Shown piece after piece: positions 1 through 10,100 of a stretch of 32,500 bases of DNA. The translations under genes were made by a program, and so were the position numbers. This stretch comes from Symbiodinium natans. Lineage: Eukaryota; Sar; Dinophyceae; Suessiales; Symbiodiniaceae. The stretch covers positions 105,001 to 137,500 of the forward strand of contig CAJNDS010002742.1 of the NCBI GenBank assembly GCA_905221605.1, read 5' to 3'. The notes below the pieces were generated by a model that worked only from the letters and a program-made list of their open reading frames with translations, made no database searches and had not been told where the DNA came from. Positions within the stretch are counted from its first letter, which is position 1; each line of letters opens with the position of its first letter.

Positions 1-3000
1 CCTTCTTCCGCTCAGAGATGAGTGCATCCTCGGGCTGTGCCAGAGCTTTAAGGCGGTAGGGTTTGGGGTCCAAAGCCTTTAAGGATTCACGGTTCAATTT
101 AGGGTTTAAGGTTTAGGGTTTAGGGTTTAGGGTTCAGGGTTCAGGGATCAGGGTTCAGGGTTCAGGGTCAAGAGCTCCACTTGTGGGGGCTCACGCTTGC
201 GGTAGGGTTCAGGATTTAGGGCTCTAAGGCTCTGCGGCTCCAAGCTTTGGGTCGAGTCTTAGAGCTACGAGCTCAGGGTCGGTAGCCTCTGAAATCCTGC
301 CAGCCGGCGAGCTCTTTGGCCGGCACCTCCTCTCCGTTCAACCTCCGCTTGTTGAGCTCGTCGGCCTTCGGCATGGAATGAGAATGGACGTAAGGCTTTT
401 AGGCTTTGGGTGCCTACTTTTAAGTGGCATGGATATTTCTGGGGCGGTCGTGAGTAGATGTCAGCAAGGCTAGAAGGTAGTCATGTAGCCTCTTGCGTCG
501 TACAGGTGCCCGGGTGTTGGGATGTCGTGGCTCTCAAGGAACTCCGGTCACGCCAAGAACTTCTCTGCGGCCCTGGCTCCGGATCTTCATGGCCTATGTA
601 AGAGAAATAGCAGATCGTATACAACCTTAAACCCGCGGCCCACGGCAAGTAGAGCAACTCTTCTGCAGAAAGTCATGCTAAGCAAGGTGATGTCTGCTTC
701 AAGGCTCCAAAACAAAGCCAAGCGCGGACAGCTGAAATGAGTTTCGGCTCAGAAAGAAGGGGTTGAGGGTTCATGGTTTAGGGTGGAGAATTCCAGATAC
801 AATTGCGCCCCAACACCCGAACCCCAAAAGCCTAAATTGGAAAACTGAAGTCTCGCCTCCGTGTCCAAGTCAGACCACTCAAAGACATGAAGTTTCGAAG
901 AGTCAGCCTTGGCATGCAAGTCCATGCACTGAACTTGAACACCTGATGTTGAAGGGTGGGTTTCAGGTTTACCCTAAACCCCAAACTCCAAGCCGCATAG
1001 CAGCCAGCCGTGTTTGTATAGCTCAACAACCTGAAAAATCTGCCCCCCCCACACCAAAAAACATAAGAAAAAAATGACAAAATGAAATAATAAACGCTAC
1101 TAAGCACCCAGCCAAACAGCCAAACCAACCAAAAAAATGCAACGAAAACCCACAAACCCGAAACCGCTCAGCTCTCGGCAAGCGGGCTGGGCTGTGGGCT
1201 CAAGCGCGGGCTCCGGTGCGGCCTGGCTAAGGAGACCAATTCGGGTTTAGGGTTTAGGGTTTAGGGTTTAGGGTTTAGGGTTTAGGGTTTAGGGTTTAGG
1301 GTTTAGGGTTTAGGGTTTAGGGTTTAGGGTTTAGGGTTTAGGGTTTAGGGTTTAGGGTTTAGGGCTTGGGTTTCGGGTTTGAAGTTTAGGGTTCAGGGTT
1401 TAGGGGTTTCGGGGTTGGAGCTTTAAGGGCAGAGGTGCAGGGCCTGAAGTTTTAAAAAAACCAACAACACTGTAAGACCCGAGGACCCTGCAAACCCCTA
1501 CCGTCCTGACTATGTTGTAAAAATCCCAAACCCTGAGCCCCAAAACCCTCAACATCCCTAAACCCTCCAACCCCCCCCCCTCCCCCCCAAAGCGCTGGCG
1601 CCTCAGGTGCGGGCTGTGCCGGTGCCAAGGCTGACTGGGCCGGAAGACGCGCGCCGTCCCGGCCGACTCGGCATCCTCCTCGGCCTGGTGGAATTGCTTT
1701 GCTGGGGGGTCTAAGGGTCGTTTCATGGTCCCTCAGCATGGCCCATAAAAGGGCACCCCTCATATCATCCCCTTTAAATACCCTGTACATACAAATTAAG
1801 GGCCTATACTTGAGGACCCTTCAAAGGAGGTTAAGGGACCATAAAAAGGCCCCATGAAACTGCCCGGGGTTCAGGGGTTTTAGGGGTTTTAGGGGTTCAG
1901 GGGTTCGGGGGTTCGGGGGTTCGGGGGTTCAGGGGTTTGAGAGATTTAGGGATTTTGAGGATTTAGGGCATATGATTTAGAGTTTAGGGGTTGAGGTTTA
2001 GGGGTCTAGGGTTCGGGGCTTAGGGAGTTAGGAGCTTTGAGGTTTGGGTTTTTGAGCCGCATCCGTGCCAAGGGGAGCACTCTTACACAGAGTTCGGGCC
2101 AATCCGCCCCTAAACCTTCGAGTTCAACCCTAAGAGACCTAAACCCTGCTGCTTGAACCAAGGGCTTGGGGGCAGGGCTTGAGTTTTGGGGTAAGCCTGC
2201 AGCTTCAAAAATCCAAAACCCCAAGCCCCTGAACGCAAAAGCCGTAAACCCCACACATTAAAACCCCTGAACCCCTCATGCAGCATGCAGTGGCCGGCCC
2301 GGCTCAGGGGAGACTATGCCCTGAAGACCCGAAGACTTAGGTTCCGTTACAGCTTCCGTTACAGCTCCGTTACAGCTCCGTTACAGCACTGCTACAGCTC
2401 CATTACAACTCCGTTGCACCTCCGTTACAGCTCCATTACAGCTTCCGTTCCAGCTCAGTTGTACAGCTCCGTTACAGTTCCGTTACAGGGCCGTTACAGG
2501 TCCGTTCTCAAGTTGCTGCTTCAGCTACGGCTCGGTTACAGCTTCCGTTACAGCATCGCTACAGCCGGCAGCGCTCCGTTGCAGCCTTTCGATACAGCTC
2601 CGTTACAGCTCCGCGACAAATCCGTCACAGCTCCACTCCTTTCCGTTACAGTTTCTGTTACAAGCCCCGTTACCGACGAGAATTTCTGTCATAGTAGAAG
2701 CCTGCAAATGATGGTAGAGCCCCGCCCCAACCCAAAGTCGCGAGAACCCTCCTGAAGGCTCTTCAAGCATCCTAAGGTTATAAGGCCCCTACAAGCCCTC
2801 TCTGAGCACAACCCCCCCCCCCAAGCTGCGGAAAGCCGGAGGGGGGAAGGCCCTCGCCTGGTAGATCATCTTCGCGCCGATGAGGTCCTCCTCCTCGCTG
2901 TCCTCCAAGAGCCCTACTAGGTTTGGGGTGGTGTTAGGTGGAGCCGCACAAGCTTCCCTAACTCGAAGCCAAAGCCCAAAAGGCCTAAACCCCCCAATCC

Positions 3001-4417
3001 CCAAAACTGCAACAGCAAAACAACACCTACACCCAAACCCCTAAACCCAACCAAACCCTAAATCTAAAACAACTGAACCCTCAAAGCCTGCCTGAGCCAC
3101 GAGATTAAAATCCTGAAGCCCCCCTAAACCCTTAACTCCTAAACCCTAACCCCTAAATCCTAAAACCTAAATCCTAAACCCGAAGCCCTAAACCCTACAA
3201 AAAAAAAGAAGAAACTCAAAAATCCCGTCCTCCGCCTCGTCCACCGCCCGAGAAGCCCAGGCCTTGGCCCCCTTCAGGGAGCGGCAGTCCTGGGCCAAAG
3301 GCCCATGGGCTTAGGCTTAGGGTTTAAGGGTTAGGGGTGAGAGGTTTAGGGCTGCCGGGTGCTCTAGCCGGGACCTTTAGGGCTGAGGGTCCAGCTAAGC
3401 CTGAGAATCCTGAGCCCTGATCCTCCCAAGCAACCGAGGAAAACCCGAAAACAAAACACCAAAAAAAACGGAGGGAGTGAAGGCCTTTGTCGCCAGTGAA
3501 GGCCCCAGGGTGCCGGCATCTGCCAACTTGCGCCAGCCCTCGCAAAGGTTGTTGGAAACCGTCTACCCTCTTTCTTTTGGGGGGGAGGAGGGGGGAAGGT
3601 GTCCTTCTCAAGTCAACTTTAGAAAGCACCCATGCAAATTAGAACATGCCCCCAAGTGGGGCGCTGGGGGCCTTACCACTCTGGGGAAATTCGGGTCGGG
3701 AGCTTTCAACCCCAAACCTGAGAACCCGAGAACCCAAAGCAGCTGCCTTCTCCGGCTCGATGATGCAAGACTTGCGCGTGAGGTCCACCACATCCTCATG
3801 GGCCTCCAAGTCAACTCTGGTGCCCGAAAACTCTAAGCCCTATAAGTGAGCTATATGTATAATACACAAGGTCTAACCCTTCACGGAAATTATATATGTA
3901 TATACATATATATATATATATATACTTTCGGGTTTAAAGGGCTAAGGACGCGAGAACGGCTACCCCAAGACGGGATCAACTTACAGGAGCCCGAAGCCGA
4001 GGCCTCCCAAAAGCCTGCACTTCTCACGTAGTGTTTCTTACGTAAAGTGTATCATATGATACAGAGCACAGGCGATATCTTGTACTTTTTAGGGTTTAGA
4101 GCACTTACTATATACAGTATAATATATGTATGTGTATATATATATATATATATATGTAACGATCTATTAGGCATTATAAACTATCTACGTTTACACAATA
4201 TCTACTGCATATGGTATATTGTATATTGCATATTCGAATGTATATTGCATTACAAGCTTGTATAAAAGAAAATGATATATATATATATATATGTGTGTGA
4301 ATGTATCTATCTATGTATCTATGTACGTAAATCTACATATATATATATATATATATATAAACATATGTATGTATGTATGTATGTGTGTTTGTGTATGTAT
4401 GCATCTATCTATGTACG

Positions 4418-4460
<43 letters not shown>

Positions 4461-5981
4461 GTATATATGTATATATACATAATCTGTTCATATGCTTTGG
4501 GGTTTATAGAAGCACCAAAAAGCCTCATCAATCCAACCCCAGAGTTGAACTCCTTAGCCTCAAGTTGCTTTGCCTTCATCTCGCAGGGCTTCCGGGTTTA
4601 GGGCTCAGGGCTTCAGGTTTCGGGGTTTAGGGGTTTAGGGGTGCTGAGGTTTGGGGTTTAGGGTTTGGGGTTTAGGGTTTAGGGTTGAGGGTACAGGGTG
4701 AAACCCTGAACCCCTGAACCCTGGGGCCTCCCCGCACACCACCAGCGCCACGCGGCGGTTGAGGAGCCGGCCTCGGAGCGTACCTCGAGTCTGAAGAGCG
4801 TCTAGGGTTTAGGGTTTAGAGGTTTAGGGTTTTGGGTTTTGGGTTTAGGGTTTAGGGTTTAGGGCCGTTGTTTAGGATACAGGGTACAAGGACAAGGTTT
4901 AGGGTTTAGGGTCATATTCCTTGGGCGCTGTGGGTTTAGGCAGCTTAGGGCTTGGGCGTTTCCCTTGGGCGCTGTGGGTTTAGGCAGCTTAGGGCTTGGG
5001 CGTTTTGATTCATACCCTCATATAGCCACATAACATAAACATCTATGAACAAGCAAGGGGGAACAGCACAGCCTCCATGTGCAGCCTCGTTGCGGATCCA
5101 CTCCGGGCCACAGACCTTCGCGTACGCCTGAGGGGGCTGCGGTTTCGCTTGCACGTGGGGATGGTCCTACGCTAGACCCCCCGTATAGGCCAGCTTTGTA
5201 TAAGAGAGCCCCTTGCCCAAGACGACTCTTCCTTTGGAACAACCACCCGCTTAGTGTTTGGCCTCAAGCCCCAGATAGCAGAACCTTCCAGGCAGAGAGG
5301 GCCCAGAGGCGCTCTGGGGTTGAGGGTTGTGGGCTTCAGGGCGTCCGCGCGGGGCCACCGGCCTGGCTGTGCGCGTAGGCGAGGCCGGCAGAGAAGCTGC
5401 GCAGACGCTGGAGGCCGCGCGGCCTGCAGTCAGAAGGGTCGATTGGGCTTTGGGCTTTAAATTTGGGCTGAGTTAGGGCCTGGGTTCGTAAGGGTTCTTT
5501 GGTCTGTTAGGGTCGAGAAGGTTTTAGAGCTTGTAGAGCTTGTGGGGCTTAACGGCTTGGGGTTTTCAGGCTTCAAGGGTCAGTTGAGGATACCCTAGAC
5601 TTACGGATTCCTAGTAGAAGGGATTGGGGTTTGAGGTTCAGAATGTACGGTTTTCCTCAACTACTACCAAGCCTCTAGGCCCAAATAAACCTTAAACCTT
5701 CACAGAAACGTGACATACACCCAGAAATGGGTACGCAACTGCATTGGAGGAAACCGGAGGCAGTGCGTCTTGTGTGGCAAGCAAAGCGCTCACCTTTCGG
5801 TGGAGGCTCGTTGGACTGGCAGCCCAAACTAAGACTGGCCTTTCTTCTCCAACAAATCCTCCAGCGTGCTCCTACCCTGCACCTCCAACCCAACCCCGTC
5901 CTCCGCACCCCCTCCTCGCCTTTTTCCAGTCGGGAGGACCCTTTGGAGCTGCCTCTTCCGCGCCGGCGCTGCGGAAGCCAT
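1..5981 (-). CDS. Unidentified split gene, at least 16 small exons, 3' end outside window
   Basis: I do not recognise the protein. The start ATG at 5981 (reads [20 protein letters not shown]) has G at -3 and +4. Exons: 5981-5836, 5423-5363, 5127-5073, 4783-4728, 4588-4538, 4014-3985, 3830-3747, 3538-3485, 3289-3236, 2902-2858, and less surely 2109-2089, 1696 to about 1655, 1222 to about 1190, 541 to about 491, 365-297 and 34-1. Typical pieces are [70 protein letters not shown] and [15 protein letters not shown]. Frames join across most introns, usually in phase 0. Donors are a mix of GT, GC and perhaps GA (after 297). No signal peptide or membrane segment; composition is basic with acidic stretches near the C-terminal part. 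Introns are full of telomere-like repeats. The first ten exons are fairly sure, the rest tentative. Confidence 0.62.
60..280. repeat. Degenerate TTTAGGG/TTCAGGG array in an intron
   Basis: The plus strand reads GGTTTAGGG and GGTTCAGGG units from about 86 to 170, with scattered decayed units on either side. The stretch lies between exons 365-297 and 34-1 of the split gene, so in the transcript it is a C-rich CCCTAAA-like 3' intron half. Confidence 0.8.
1243..1364. repeat. Perfect (TTTAGGG)17 telomere-type array
   Basis: This is 122 bases of uninterrupted TTTAGGG units, the longest perfect array in the window. Degenerate units follow to about 1420. It is not at a chromosome end, because gene exons lie on both sides. 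In the sense of the minus-strand gene it is a CCCTAAA array ending about 20 bases before the proposed acceptor of the exon starting at 1222. Confidence 0.97.
1720..1860. mobile_element. MITE-like inverted repeat, family C
   Basis: The element runs from GTTTCATGG at 1720 to its complement CCATGAAAC at 1860, 141 bases. Beyond the nine-base perfect ends the arms keep matching with gaps (CCT, then ATGG and CC on both sides). No open frame. A target-site duplication is not evident. It lies in an intron of the leftmost gene. Only one copy was seen, so mobility is inferred from the shape. Confidence 0.6.
2338..2676. repeat. Degenerate 11-base minisatellite CTCCGTTACAG
   Basis: About 30 imperfect copies of CTCCGTTACAG stand head to tail, with variants such as TTCCGTTACAG and CTCCATTACAG and a few one-base slips. 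It lies in the long intron between exons 2902-2858 and 2109-2089. A plus-strand frame is open through it and repeats [10 protein letters not shown]-like peptides, but that follows from the repeat and is not taken as a gene. The unit is unrelated to TTTAGGG. Confidence 0.92.
3005..3200. repeat. CCCTAAA-type degenerate array (5' intron half)
   Basis: The plus strand carries AAACCC, CCCTAA and related units. In the minus-strand transcript these are TTTAGGG-like and lie downstream of the donor of exon 3289-3236. Opposite-sense units (GGTTTGGGG, GTGTTAGG) occur near the other end of the same intron at 2920-2940. Confidence 0.75.
3893..4482. repeat. AT-rich microsatellite cluster in two introns
   Basis: Several (AT)n/(TATA)n blocks (about 3893-3925, 4135-4155, 4274-4293, 4336-4360, 4420-4465) alternate with GTAT/TGTA tetranucleotide runs. 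The small exon 4014-3985 lies between them, so they belong to two neighbouring introns. Plus-strand frames through this stretch encode only YIYIYI-type peptides and are not genes. Confidence 0.9.
4602..4727. repeat. Intron with opposed telomere-like halves
   Basis: This is most of the intron between exons 4783-4728 and 4588-4538. Plus strand 4602-4690 has GGTTTAGGG-type units, while 4700-4725 has CCCTGAACCCCTGAACCC. In the transcript the first part is TTCAGGG-like and the last part CCCTAAA-like, so the two ends can pair. It is one of the shortest clear examples of the pattern. Confidence 0.75.
4803..4912. repeat. TTTAGGG-type array in an intron
   Basis: Interrupted GGTTTAGGG units lie in the 3' part of the intron between exons 5127-5073 and 4783-4728 of the leftmost gene; they are C-rich in the transcript. 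Confidence 0.85.
4919..5006. repeat. Perfect 44-base tandem duplication
   Basis: A 44-base unit starting CCTTGGGCGCTGTGGG and containing GTTTAGG and CTTAGGG is present twice, at 4919-4962 and 4963-5006, identical over 43 bases. It lies inside an intron and is a recent local duplication. Confidence 0.97.
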
Positions 5982-6194
5982 GGCATTGATCAAATTTCTG
6001 TTGCTTATGATCATCGTGACTGCGCTTCGTATTGCTACCTGTCTTGGCAGCTTAGACTGAGGGTTGAATCCTGCTGAGCTTAGGGCTGCAGAACTTTAGT
6101 GCGGGCTGTCTCATGGTGCTTGAGCCGACAAGACAGCCCTGGTCTCCCGTGTCGATGGCAAAGACAAGAACAGCAACACTACGCAAAAGCGCAG

Positions 6195-6473
6195 ACACAC
6201 ATACATACATACACACACATACATACATACACACACACATACATACATACATACATACATACATACATACATACATACATACATACATACATACATACAT
6301 ACATACATACATACATACATACATACATACATACATACATACATACATACATACATACATACAACATACATACATACATACATACATACATACATACATA
6401 CATACATACATACATACATACATACATACATACATACATACATACATACATACATACATACATACATACATAC
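6195..6473. repeat. (TACA)n microsatellite
   Basis: About 270 bases of ACAT/TACA tetranucleotide with two CA-rich variants at the left edge and one one-base slip near 6361. All reading frames on both strands are open through it (HTYI or MYVC peptides), which explains several long spurious frames here. Confidence 0.99.
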
Positions 6474-6765
6474 GCTGGGTGCACTAGCAGCCACTAACAC
6501 ACTTCATAACAACTCGCAACAATTCGCAACAGATAAAGGCTTGAAACTAAATCGCATGCAAGCACGCAGGTGGCTTTTGTTCGCTCAGCACGTCGTGCGT
6601 GCACTGGAACCTGAGCACAGCTGGTTGAAGCTCATGCCAAGGCACGTTGCATCCAGCCTATCATTCCCAGAGGAAGCTTACAACTGCGAAAACAGAAACT
6701 CGGAAACCAACGAAACCTCGAAGCCTCAATCAAACCTCGCCAAGGTGCTACCAGTGGCCTAGACA

Positions 6766-6866
6766 CCGCCGGCCCTCTAAAAAGCGGCGGACCACCGCAA
6801 GGTGGGCGCCCTCACTTTCCTAGGAAGGGGACGAGGGAAGGAATCTAAGGCCTACGGCCGTCTAGA
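6766..6866. other. Cluster of three short hairpins
   Basis: Three inverted repeats stand close together: CCGCCG/CGGCGG (6766-6771 with 6785-6790), CCACC-GCAA-GGTGG (6792-6805, a GNRA-type loop), and TCTA..GGCC-TAC-GGCC..TAGA (6844-6866). They lie about 300 bases downstream of the stop of the plastid-targeted gene. They could form part of a 3' UTR or a small structured RNA; I recognise no known RNA family. Confidence 0.4.
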
Positions 6867-7171
6867 AAATGAATCTACTTGATTAACGTGGGGTACTCTG
6901 GGATAAAGCGGGCCGAAAGTCTGATTTGCGGGGATGACAGATCTATGGAAACAAACAAGAGGGATCATGTTGGCAAAGATTTAGGCTCCGGTGTTTTCTG
7001 GACCCAAAAGCGCTAAACCTTGAGGCCCCTAATTATCTAGCTTCTGCTGGAATTCATAGAGTGGTCGGAGGTTGGGGCTTGGGCTGTATGGACATGGCCA
7101 GACGATCAAGATCTTCGGCTTCGAGCACTCTGGCAGAGTGACAGAGGCCTCACGCAAGAGATTTCTGCAGG

Positions 7172-10100
7172 CTAGAGGCCGTTCTGCCTCTGGATGTAGC
7201 AGGCGATGTGCATGAAGAAGGAGATCGGAAGCAGGAAAGACTCCACGATGTAGGACACCTCGGCCAATCCTCCGAAAACCTCGAACCACCTCGGGGTTCG
7301 GGGTCCTGAACCACAGAGTCTGAGTCGCGCCGGGGCTTTCGGGGAGCTCAAGATGCCGAGAACAGGACGTTGAAGAAGCCACCAGCATCCACCTCGCTGA
7401 GCTGCTGGGTTTAAGTAGGGTCAGGATTTAGGGCGGTGGGGTCGTTCGCTTCGTGCCCCAAAATCGGCAGAAGAGTTGTTGAAAGATTTGTCAAGATACC
7501 CTGGCCCCTAAAGCACAGAAAGGGCTCCAGCTTCAAACAACCCACACGTGTGACCGCACATCCCCTCCTTCGCAACCCATAGGCAGAAGCACTCGACCCT
7601 TGTCCTTAAACCCTCATGAGTATCTCTTTCGACTCCTAAACCCTTAAGGCCCTCGACCCCCTCTGCAAAAGACTCCTCGAAGCCCTGTCTTCCCACCTTC
7701 GCCCACTGCGGGTCGTAGAAGTTGAACATCAGGTTGCCGTAGAGGCCTCGCAACACGGCTTGCTTACGGGCTTGGCCTTGAGGGGGGTTAGGGGCCTACA
7801 GTTGGGAAATTTAAACGCGTAGGGCTTCGGGTTTGGGATGCGGCTCGTTCTGTCAGGAGTTCCTGAAGCTGGGCCTTGGGGCTCTGAGCCCGAAAGGCGT
7901 GGGATTTGCCAGGGGCCGCATGGCTCAGCCGTCTTGGGGGCATGCCTTGAAAACTTTGCGACCTTGGGGCATCGGCACCGACCCTGCAACCATCACATTC
8001 CCATGATTGCCGAACATGTGGGGGTTTACGAAAAGAAGGGGCCCCTAATATAGACCCGCAAATAGTCGGATTCCCTGATGATGGGACCCCAATAAGGTAC
8101 CCGCAATGTCGGAGAAACCCCCACATTTTTGCCCTTAAGGGATTCTGTTAGTATAAGGGGGAACATCCCAACCCCATACTCTACCAACGAGGCAGCCCTG
8201 AGAACCGGGCCCACACCGAAGAAGAGCATGGAGAGGAAGGCAAGCTCGTTGGAGCTGAAGGACTTCAGGTTGCCGATGACCTCGGGGGCACGTTCTTCTT
8301 CTTCATGTGGGTGTTTAGGGTGTGGTGTTTAGGGTTCATTGTTTAGGGTCTTTGGGAGGGTTTAGGGTTTTCCTGGGGGTGGGAGGGAGGGTTTGGGTTA
8401 GGGGTCTTTGGGTTTGAGTAAAGGCTTGGCATTCAGGATTTAGGGTTCGGAGGACTTGGCTTGCTTCACCCCGCACAAGACCCTGCAAACAAATCCCCAG
8501 ACCCCAAACCCTAAACCCTCAACCCACCCTCAGAGGGCCCCAGACGTGGCTGGTGTACTTGCCCTCCTTGATCATGGGGGTGCCCGGGTAGTCCGGGAGC
8601 CAGCCCTGCCTGGGCTTTTCAGGGTTTTGGGCTTGGGGTGCTGAGTTGTTTAGGTTCAGGGTTCAGGGTTTAGGTAGGGTTTATGGTTTAGGGTTTAGGG
8701 TTCAGGGTTTAGGGTTTAGGGTTTAGGGTTTAGGGTTGAGGGTTCAGGGTTCAGGGTTCAGGGTTCAGGGTTCAGGGTTTAGGGTTGAGGGTTTAGGGTT
8801 CAGGGTTCAGGGTTCAGGGTTTAGGGTTGAGGGGCTTGGGGAAGGTGTCGGCCCAGCTTCTACAGCCTTCCTGTGTGTGAGCATTGGGGGTGCGTTTTCG
8901 GTGCTTGCTGCGGGCAACTGCCATCTCGGTGAATGCGCATTTTGTGCTCAGAAGGAGTCGCCCCTGAAACCTAAACCCCGAAACCCGTAAACCTTGAACC
9001 CCTAAACCCTAAACCCTCAAGCCCCTAAACCCCGAAACCCTCTAAACCGCTTAGGTGCCGCCATGTCACGCCTTGTCCGGGTGCCAGTACAGAGGCCCCT
9101 TGAGGTATTCAGATGTGTACTGCAGGTAGACCTGTTTGGGGGTTTTAGGGTTTAGGGTTTTAGGGTCTCAAGACTACAGGGGGTTACAGGTCCGTCGGGC
9201 AAGGGTACGGGGTTTAGGGTTTGGGGGTGGGTGGGAGGGGGGAGGGGAGGTTCAGGACGATGGCTGTTGCGACTCCTGCCGTTGAAGTTGCTCCTGCTTC
9301 CTAACATCCTGTCACCTGCTCCATTCGCGACTTGATCAGATTTAGCCAAAATGCGTATGTTGGGTATTGTCTGCTACAACCATGCAGGCATTCTACCAGG
9401 CTGTATTTCGGTCGTTTACGTCGACTACCCAACAATACAAAACACAACTGGTAGTATTGTGATGAACTCAGGTATTTCCTAAAATCTTGCAGCACTACTA
9501 GATAAAAGCTGTGTATCGGCAAAAGCTATTCACAAGGACTTGGAAGATAGAGTTGCTTTTCCAGGCAACATCCCTAGAGTTCGATCACATGAACGGTGTC
9601 CACAAGAAGGATGCTGGAGCTTCAGATGCTAGAAAGCTCCAACCCCCCCCCCCCACCCCACCCCGCGAAAAAAAAACAAAAAGATGAAATATTATTACCA
9701 ACACTTCATCACATGTTCTAGCGAATTCTTCCAATCATCTCTAGGCCAAAAAAACTACAAACAAGTCCAAAAAAAAGATGATCAAACATGAGAAAAGTGA
9801 AGTCTCTAGGGGCTTAGGGCATGGACTTACACGCCGGCCTGCTCGAACAGGCGCTGGTCTGCGACGGTCTCTACCTTGAGGCACAGGCTCTCAACATTGA
9901 ACTAGAATTTTGCATCGGCACACGGCTTTTGAGGAGCCCGGAACCCTGAAACCGTAAAACTGTAAAAAGGCCCCTACACCTTTTCCTTCCGCCAGACCCC
10001 CAGAGCCTGAAAGGCCCCAAGCCCCAGAATACACACCTTCCAGGGCCTCCGGCATACTTTCCCTCCGGCTTCGCTTCCGCCTGGCGCGCCGCGCGGGCGC

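Larger units (their letters stand above)
5982..7171. other. Intergenic stretch between two minus-strand genes
   Basis: About 1.2 kb between the stop of the plastid-targeted gene (7172) and the start of the next gene (5981). It holds the TACA microsatellite, a hairpin cluster at 6766-6866 and otherwise unremarkable sequence without telomere-like repeats. In an SL trans-spliced array this would be 3' UTR plus the acceptor region for the next gene. No clear coding stretch. Confidence 0.55.

Noticed and set aside
1243-1364. Chromosome end (true telomere)
   Set aside because: The array is internal, short and flanked by exons on both sides; opposite orientations occur across the window.
2285-2755. 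156-codon plus-strand frame with RYSSVT repeats
   Set aside because: It follows from an 11-base minisatellite read in a rotating frame; opposite strand to all supported genes.
4272-4601. Plus-strand YIYIY-rich proteins
   Set aside because: AT and GTAT microsatellites in introns.
6052-6500. Long frames of MYVC or HTYI repeats on both strands
   Set aside because: They come from the TACA microsatellite, which has no stop in any frame.
9337-9357. Resemblance to the dinoflagellate spliced-leader sequence (complement: TTTAGCCAAAATGCGTATG)
   Set aside because: About 15 of 21 positions match with a ten-base core. In 65 kb of both strands a match this good is expected about once by chance, and no gene start follows.
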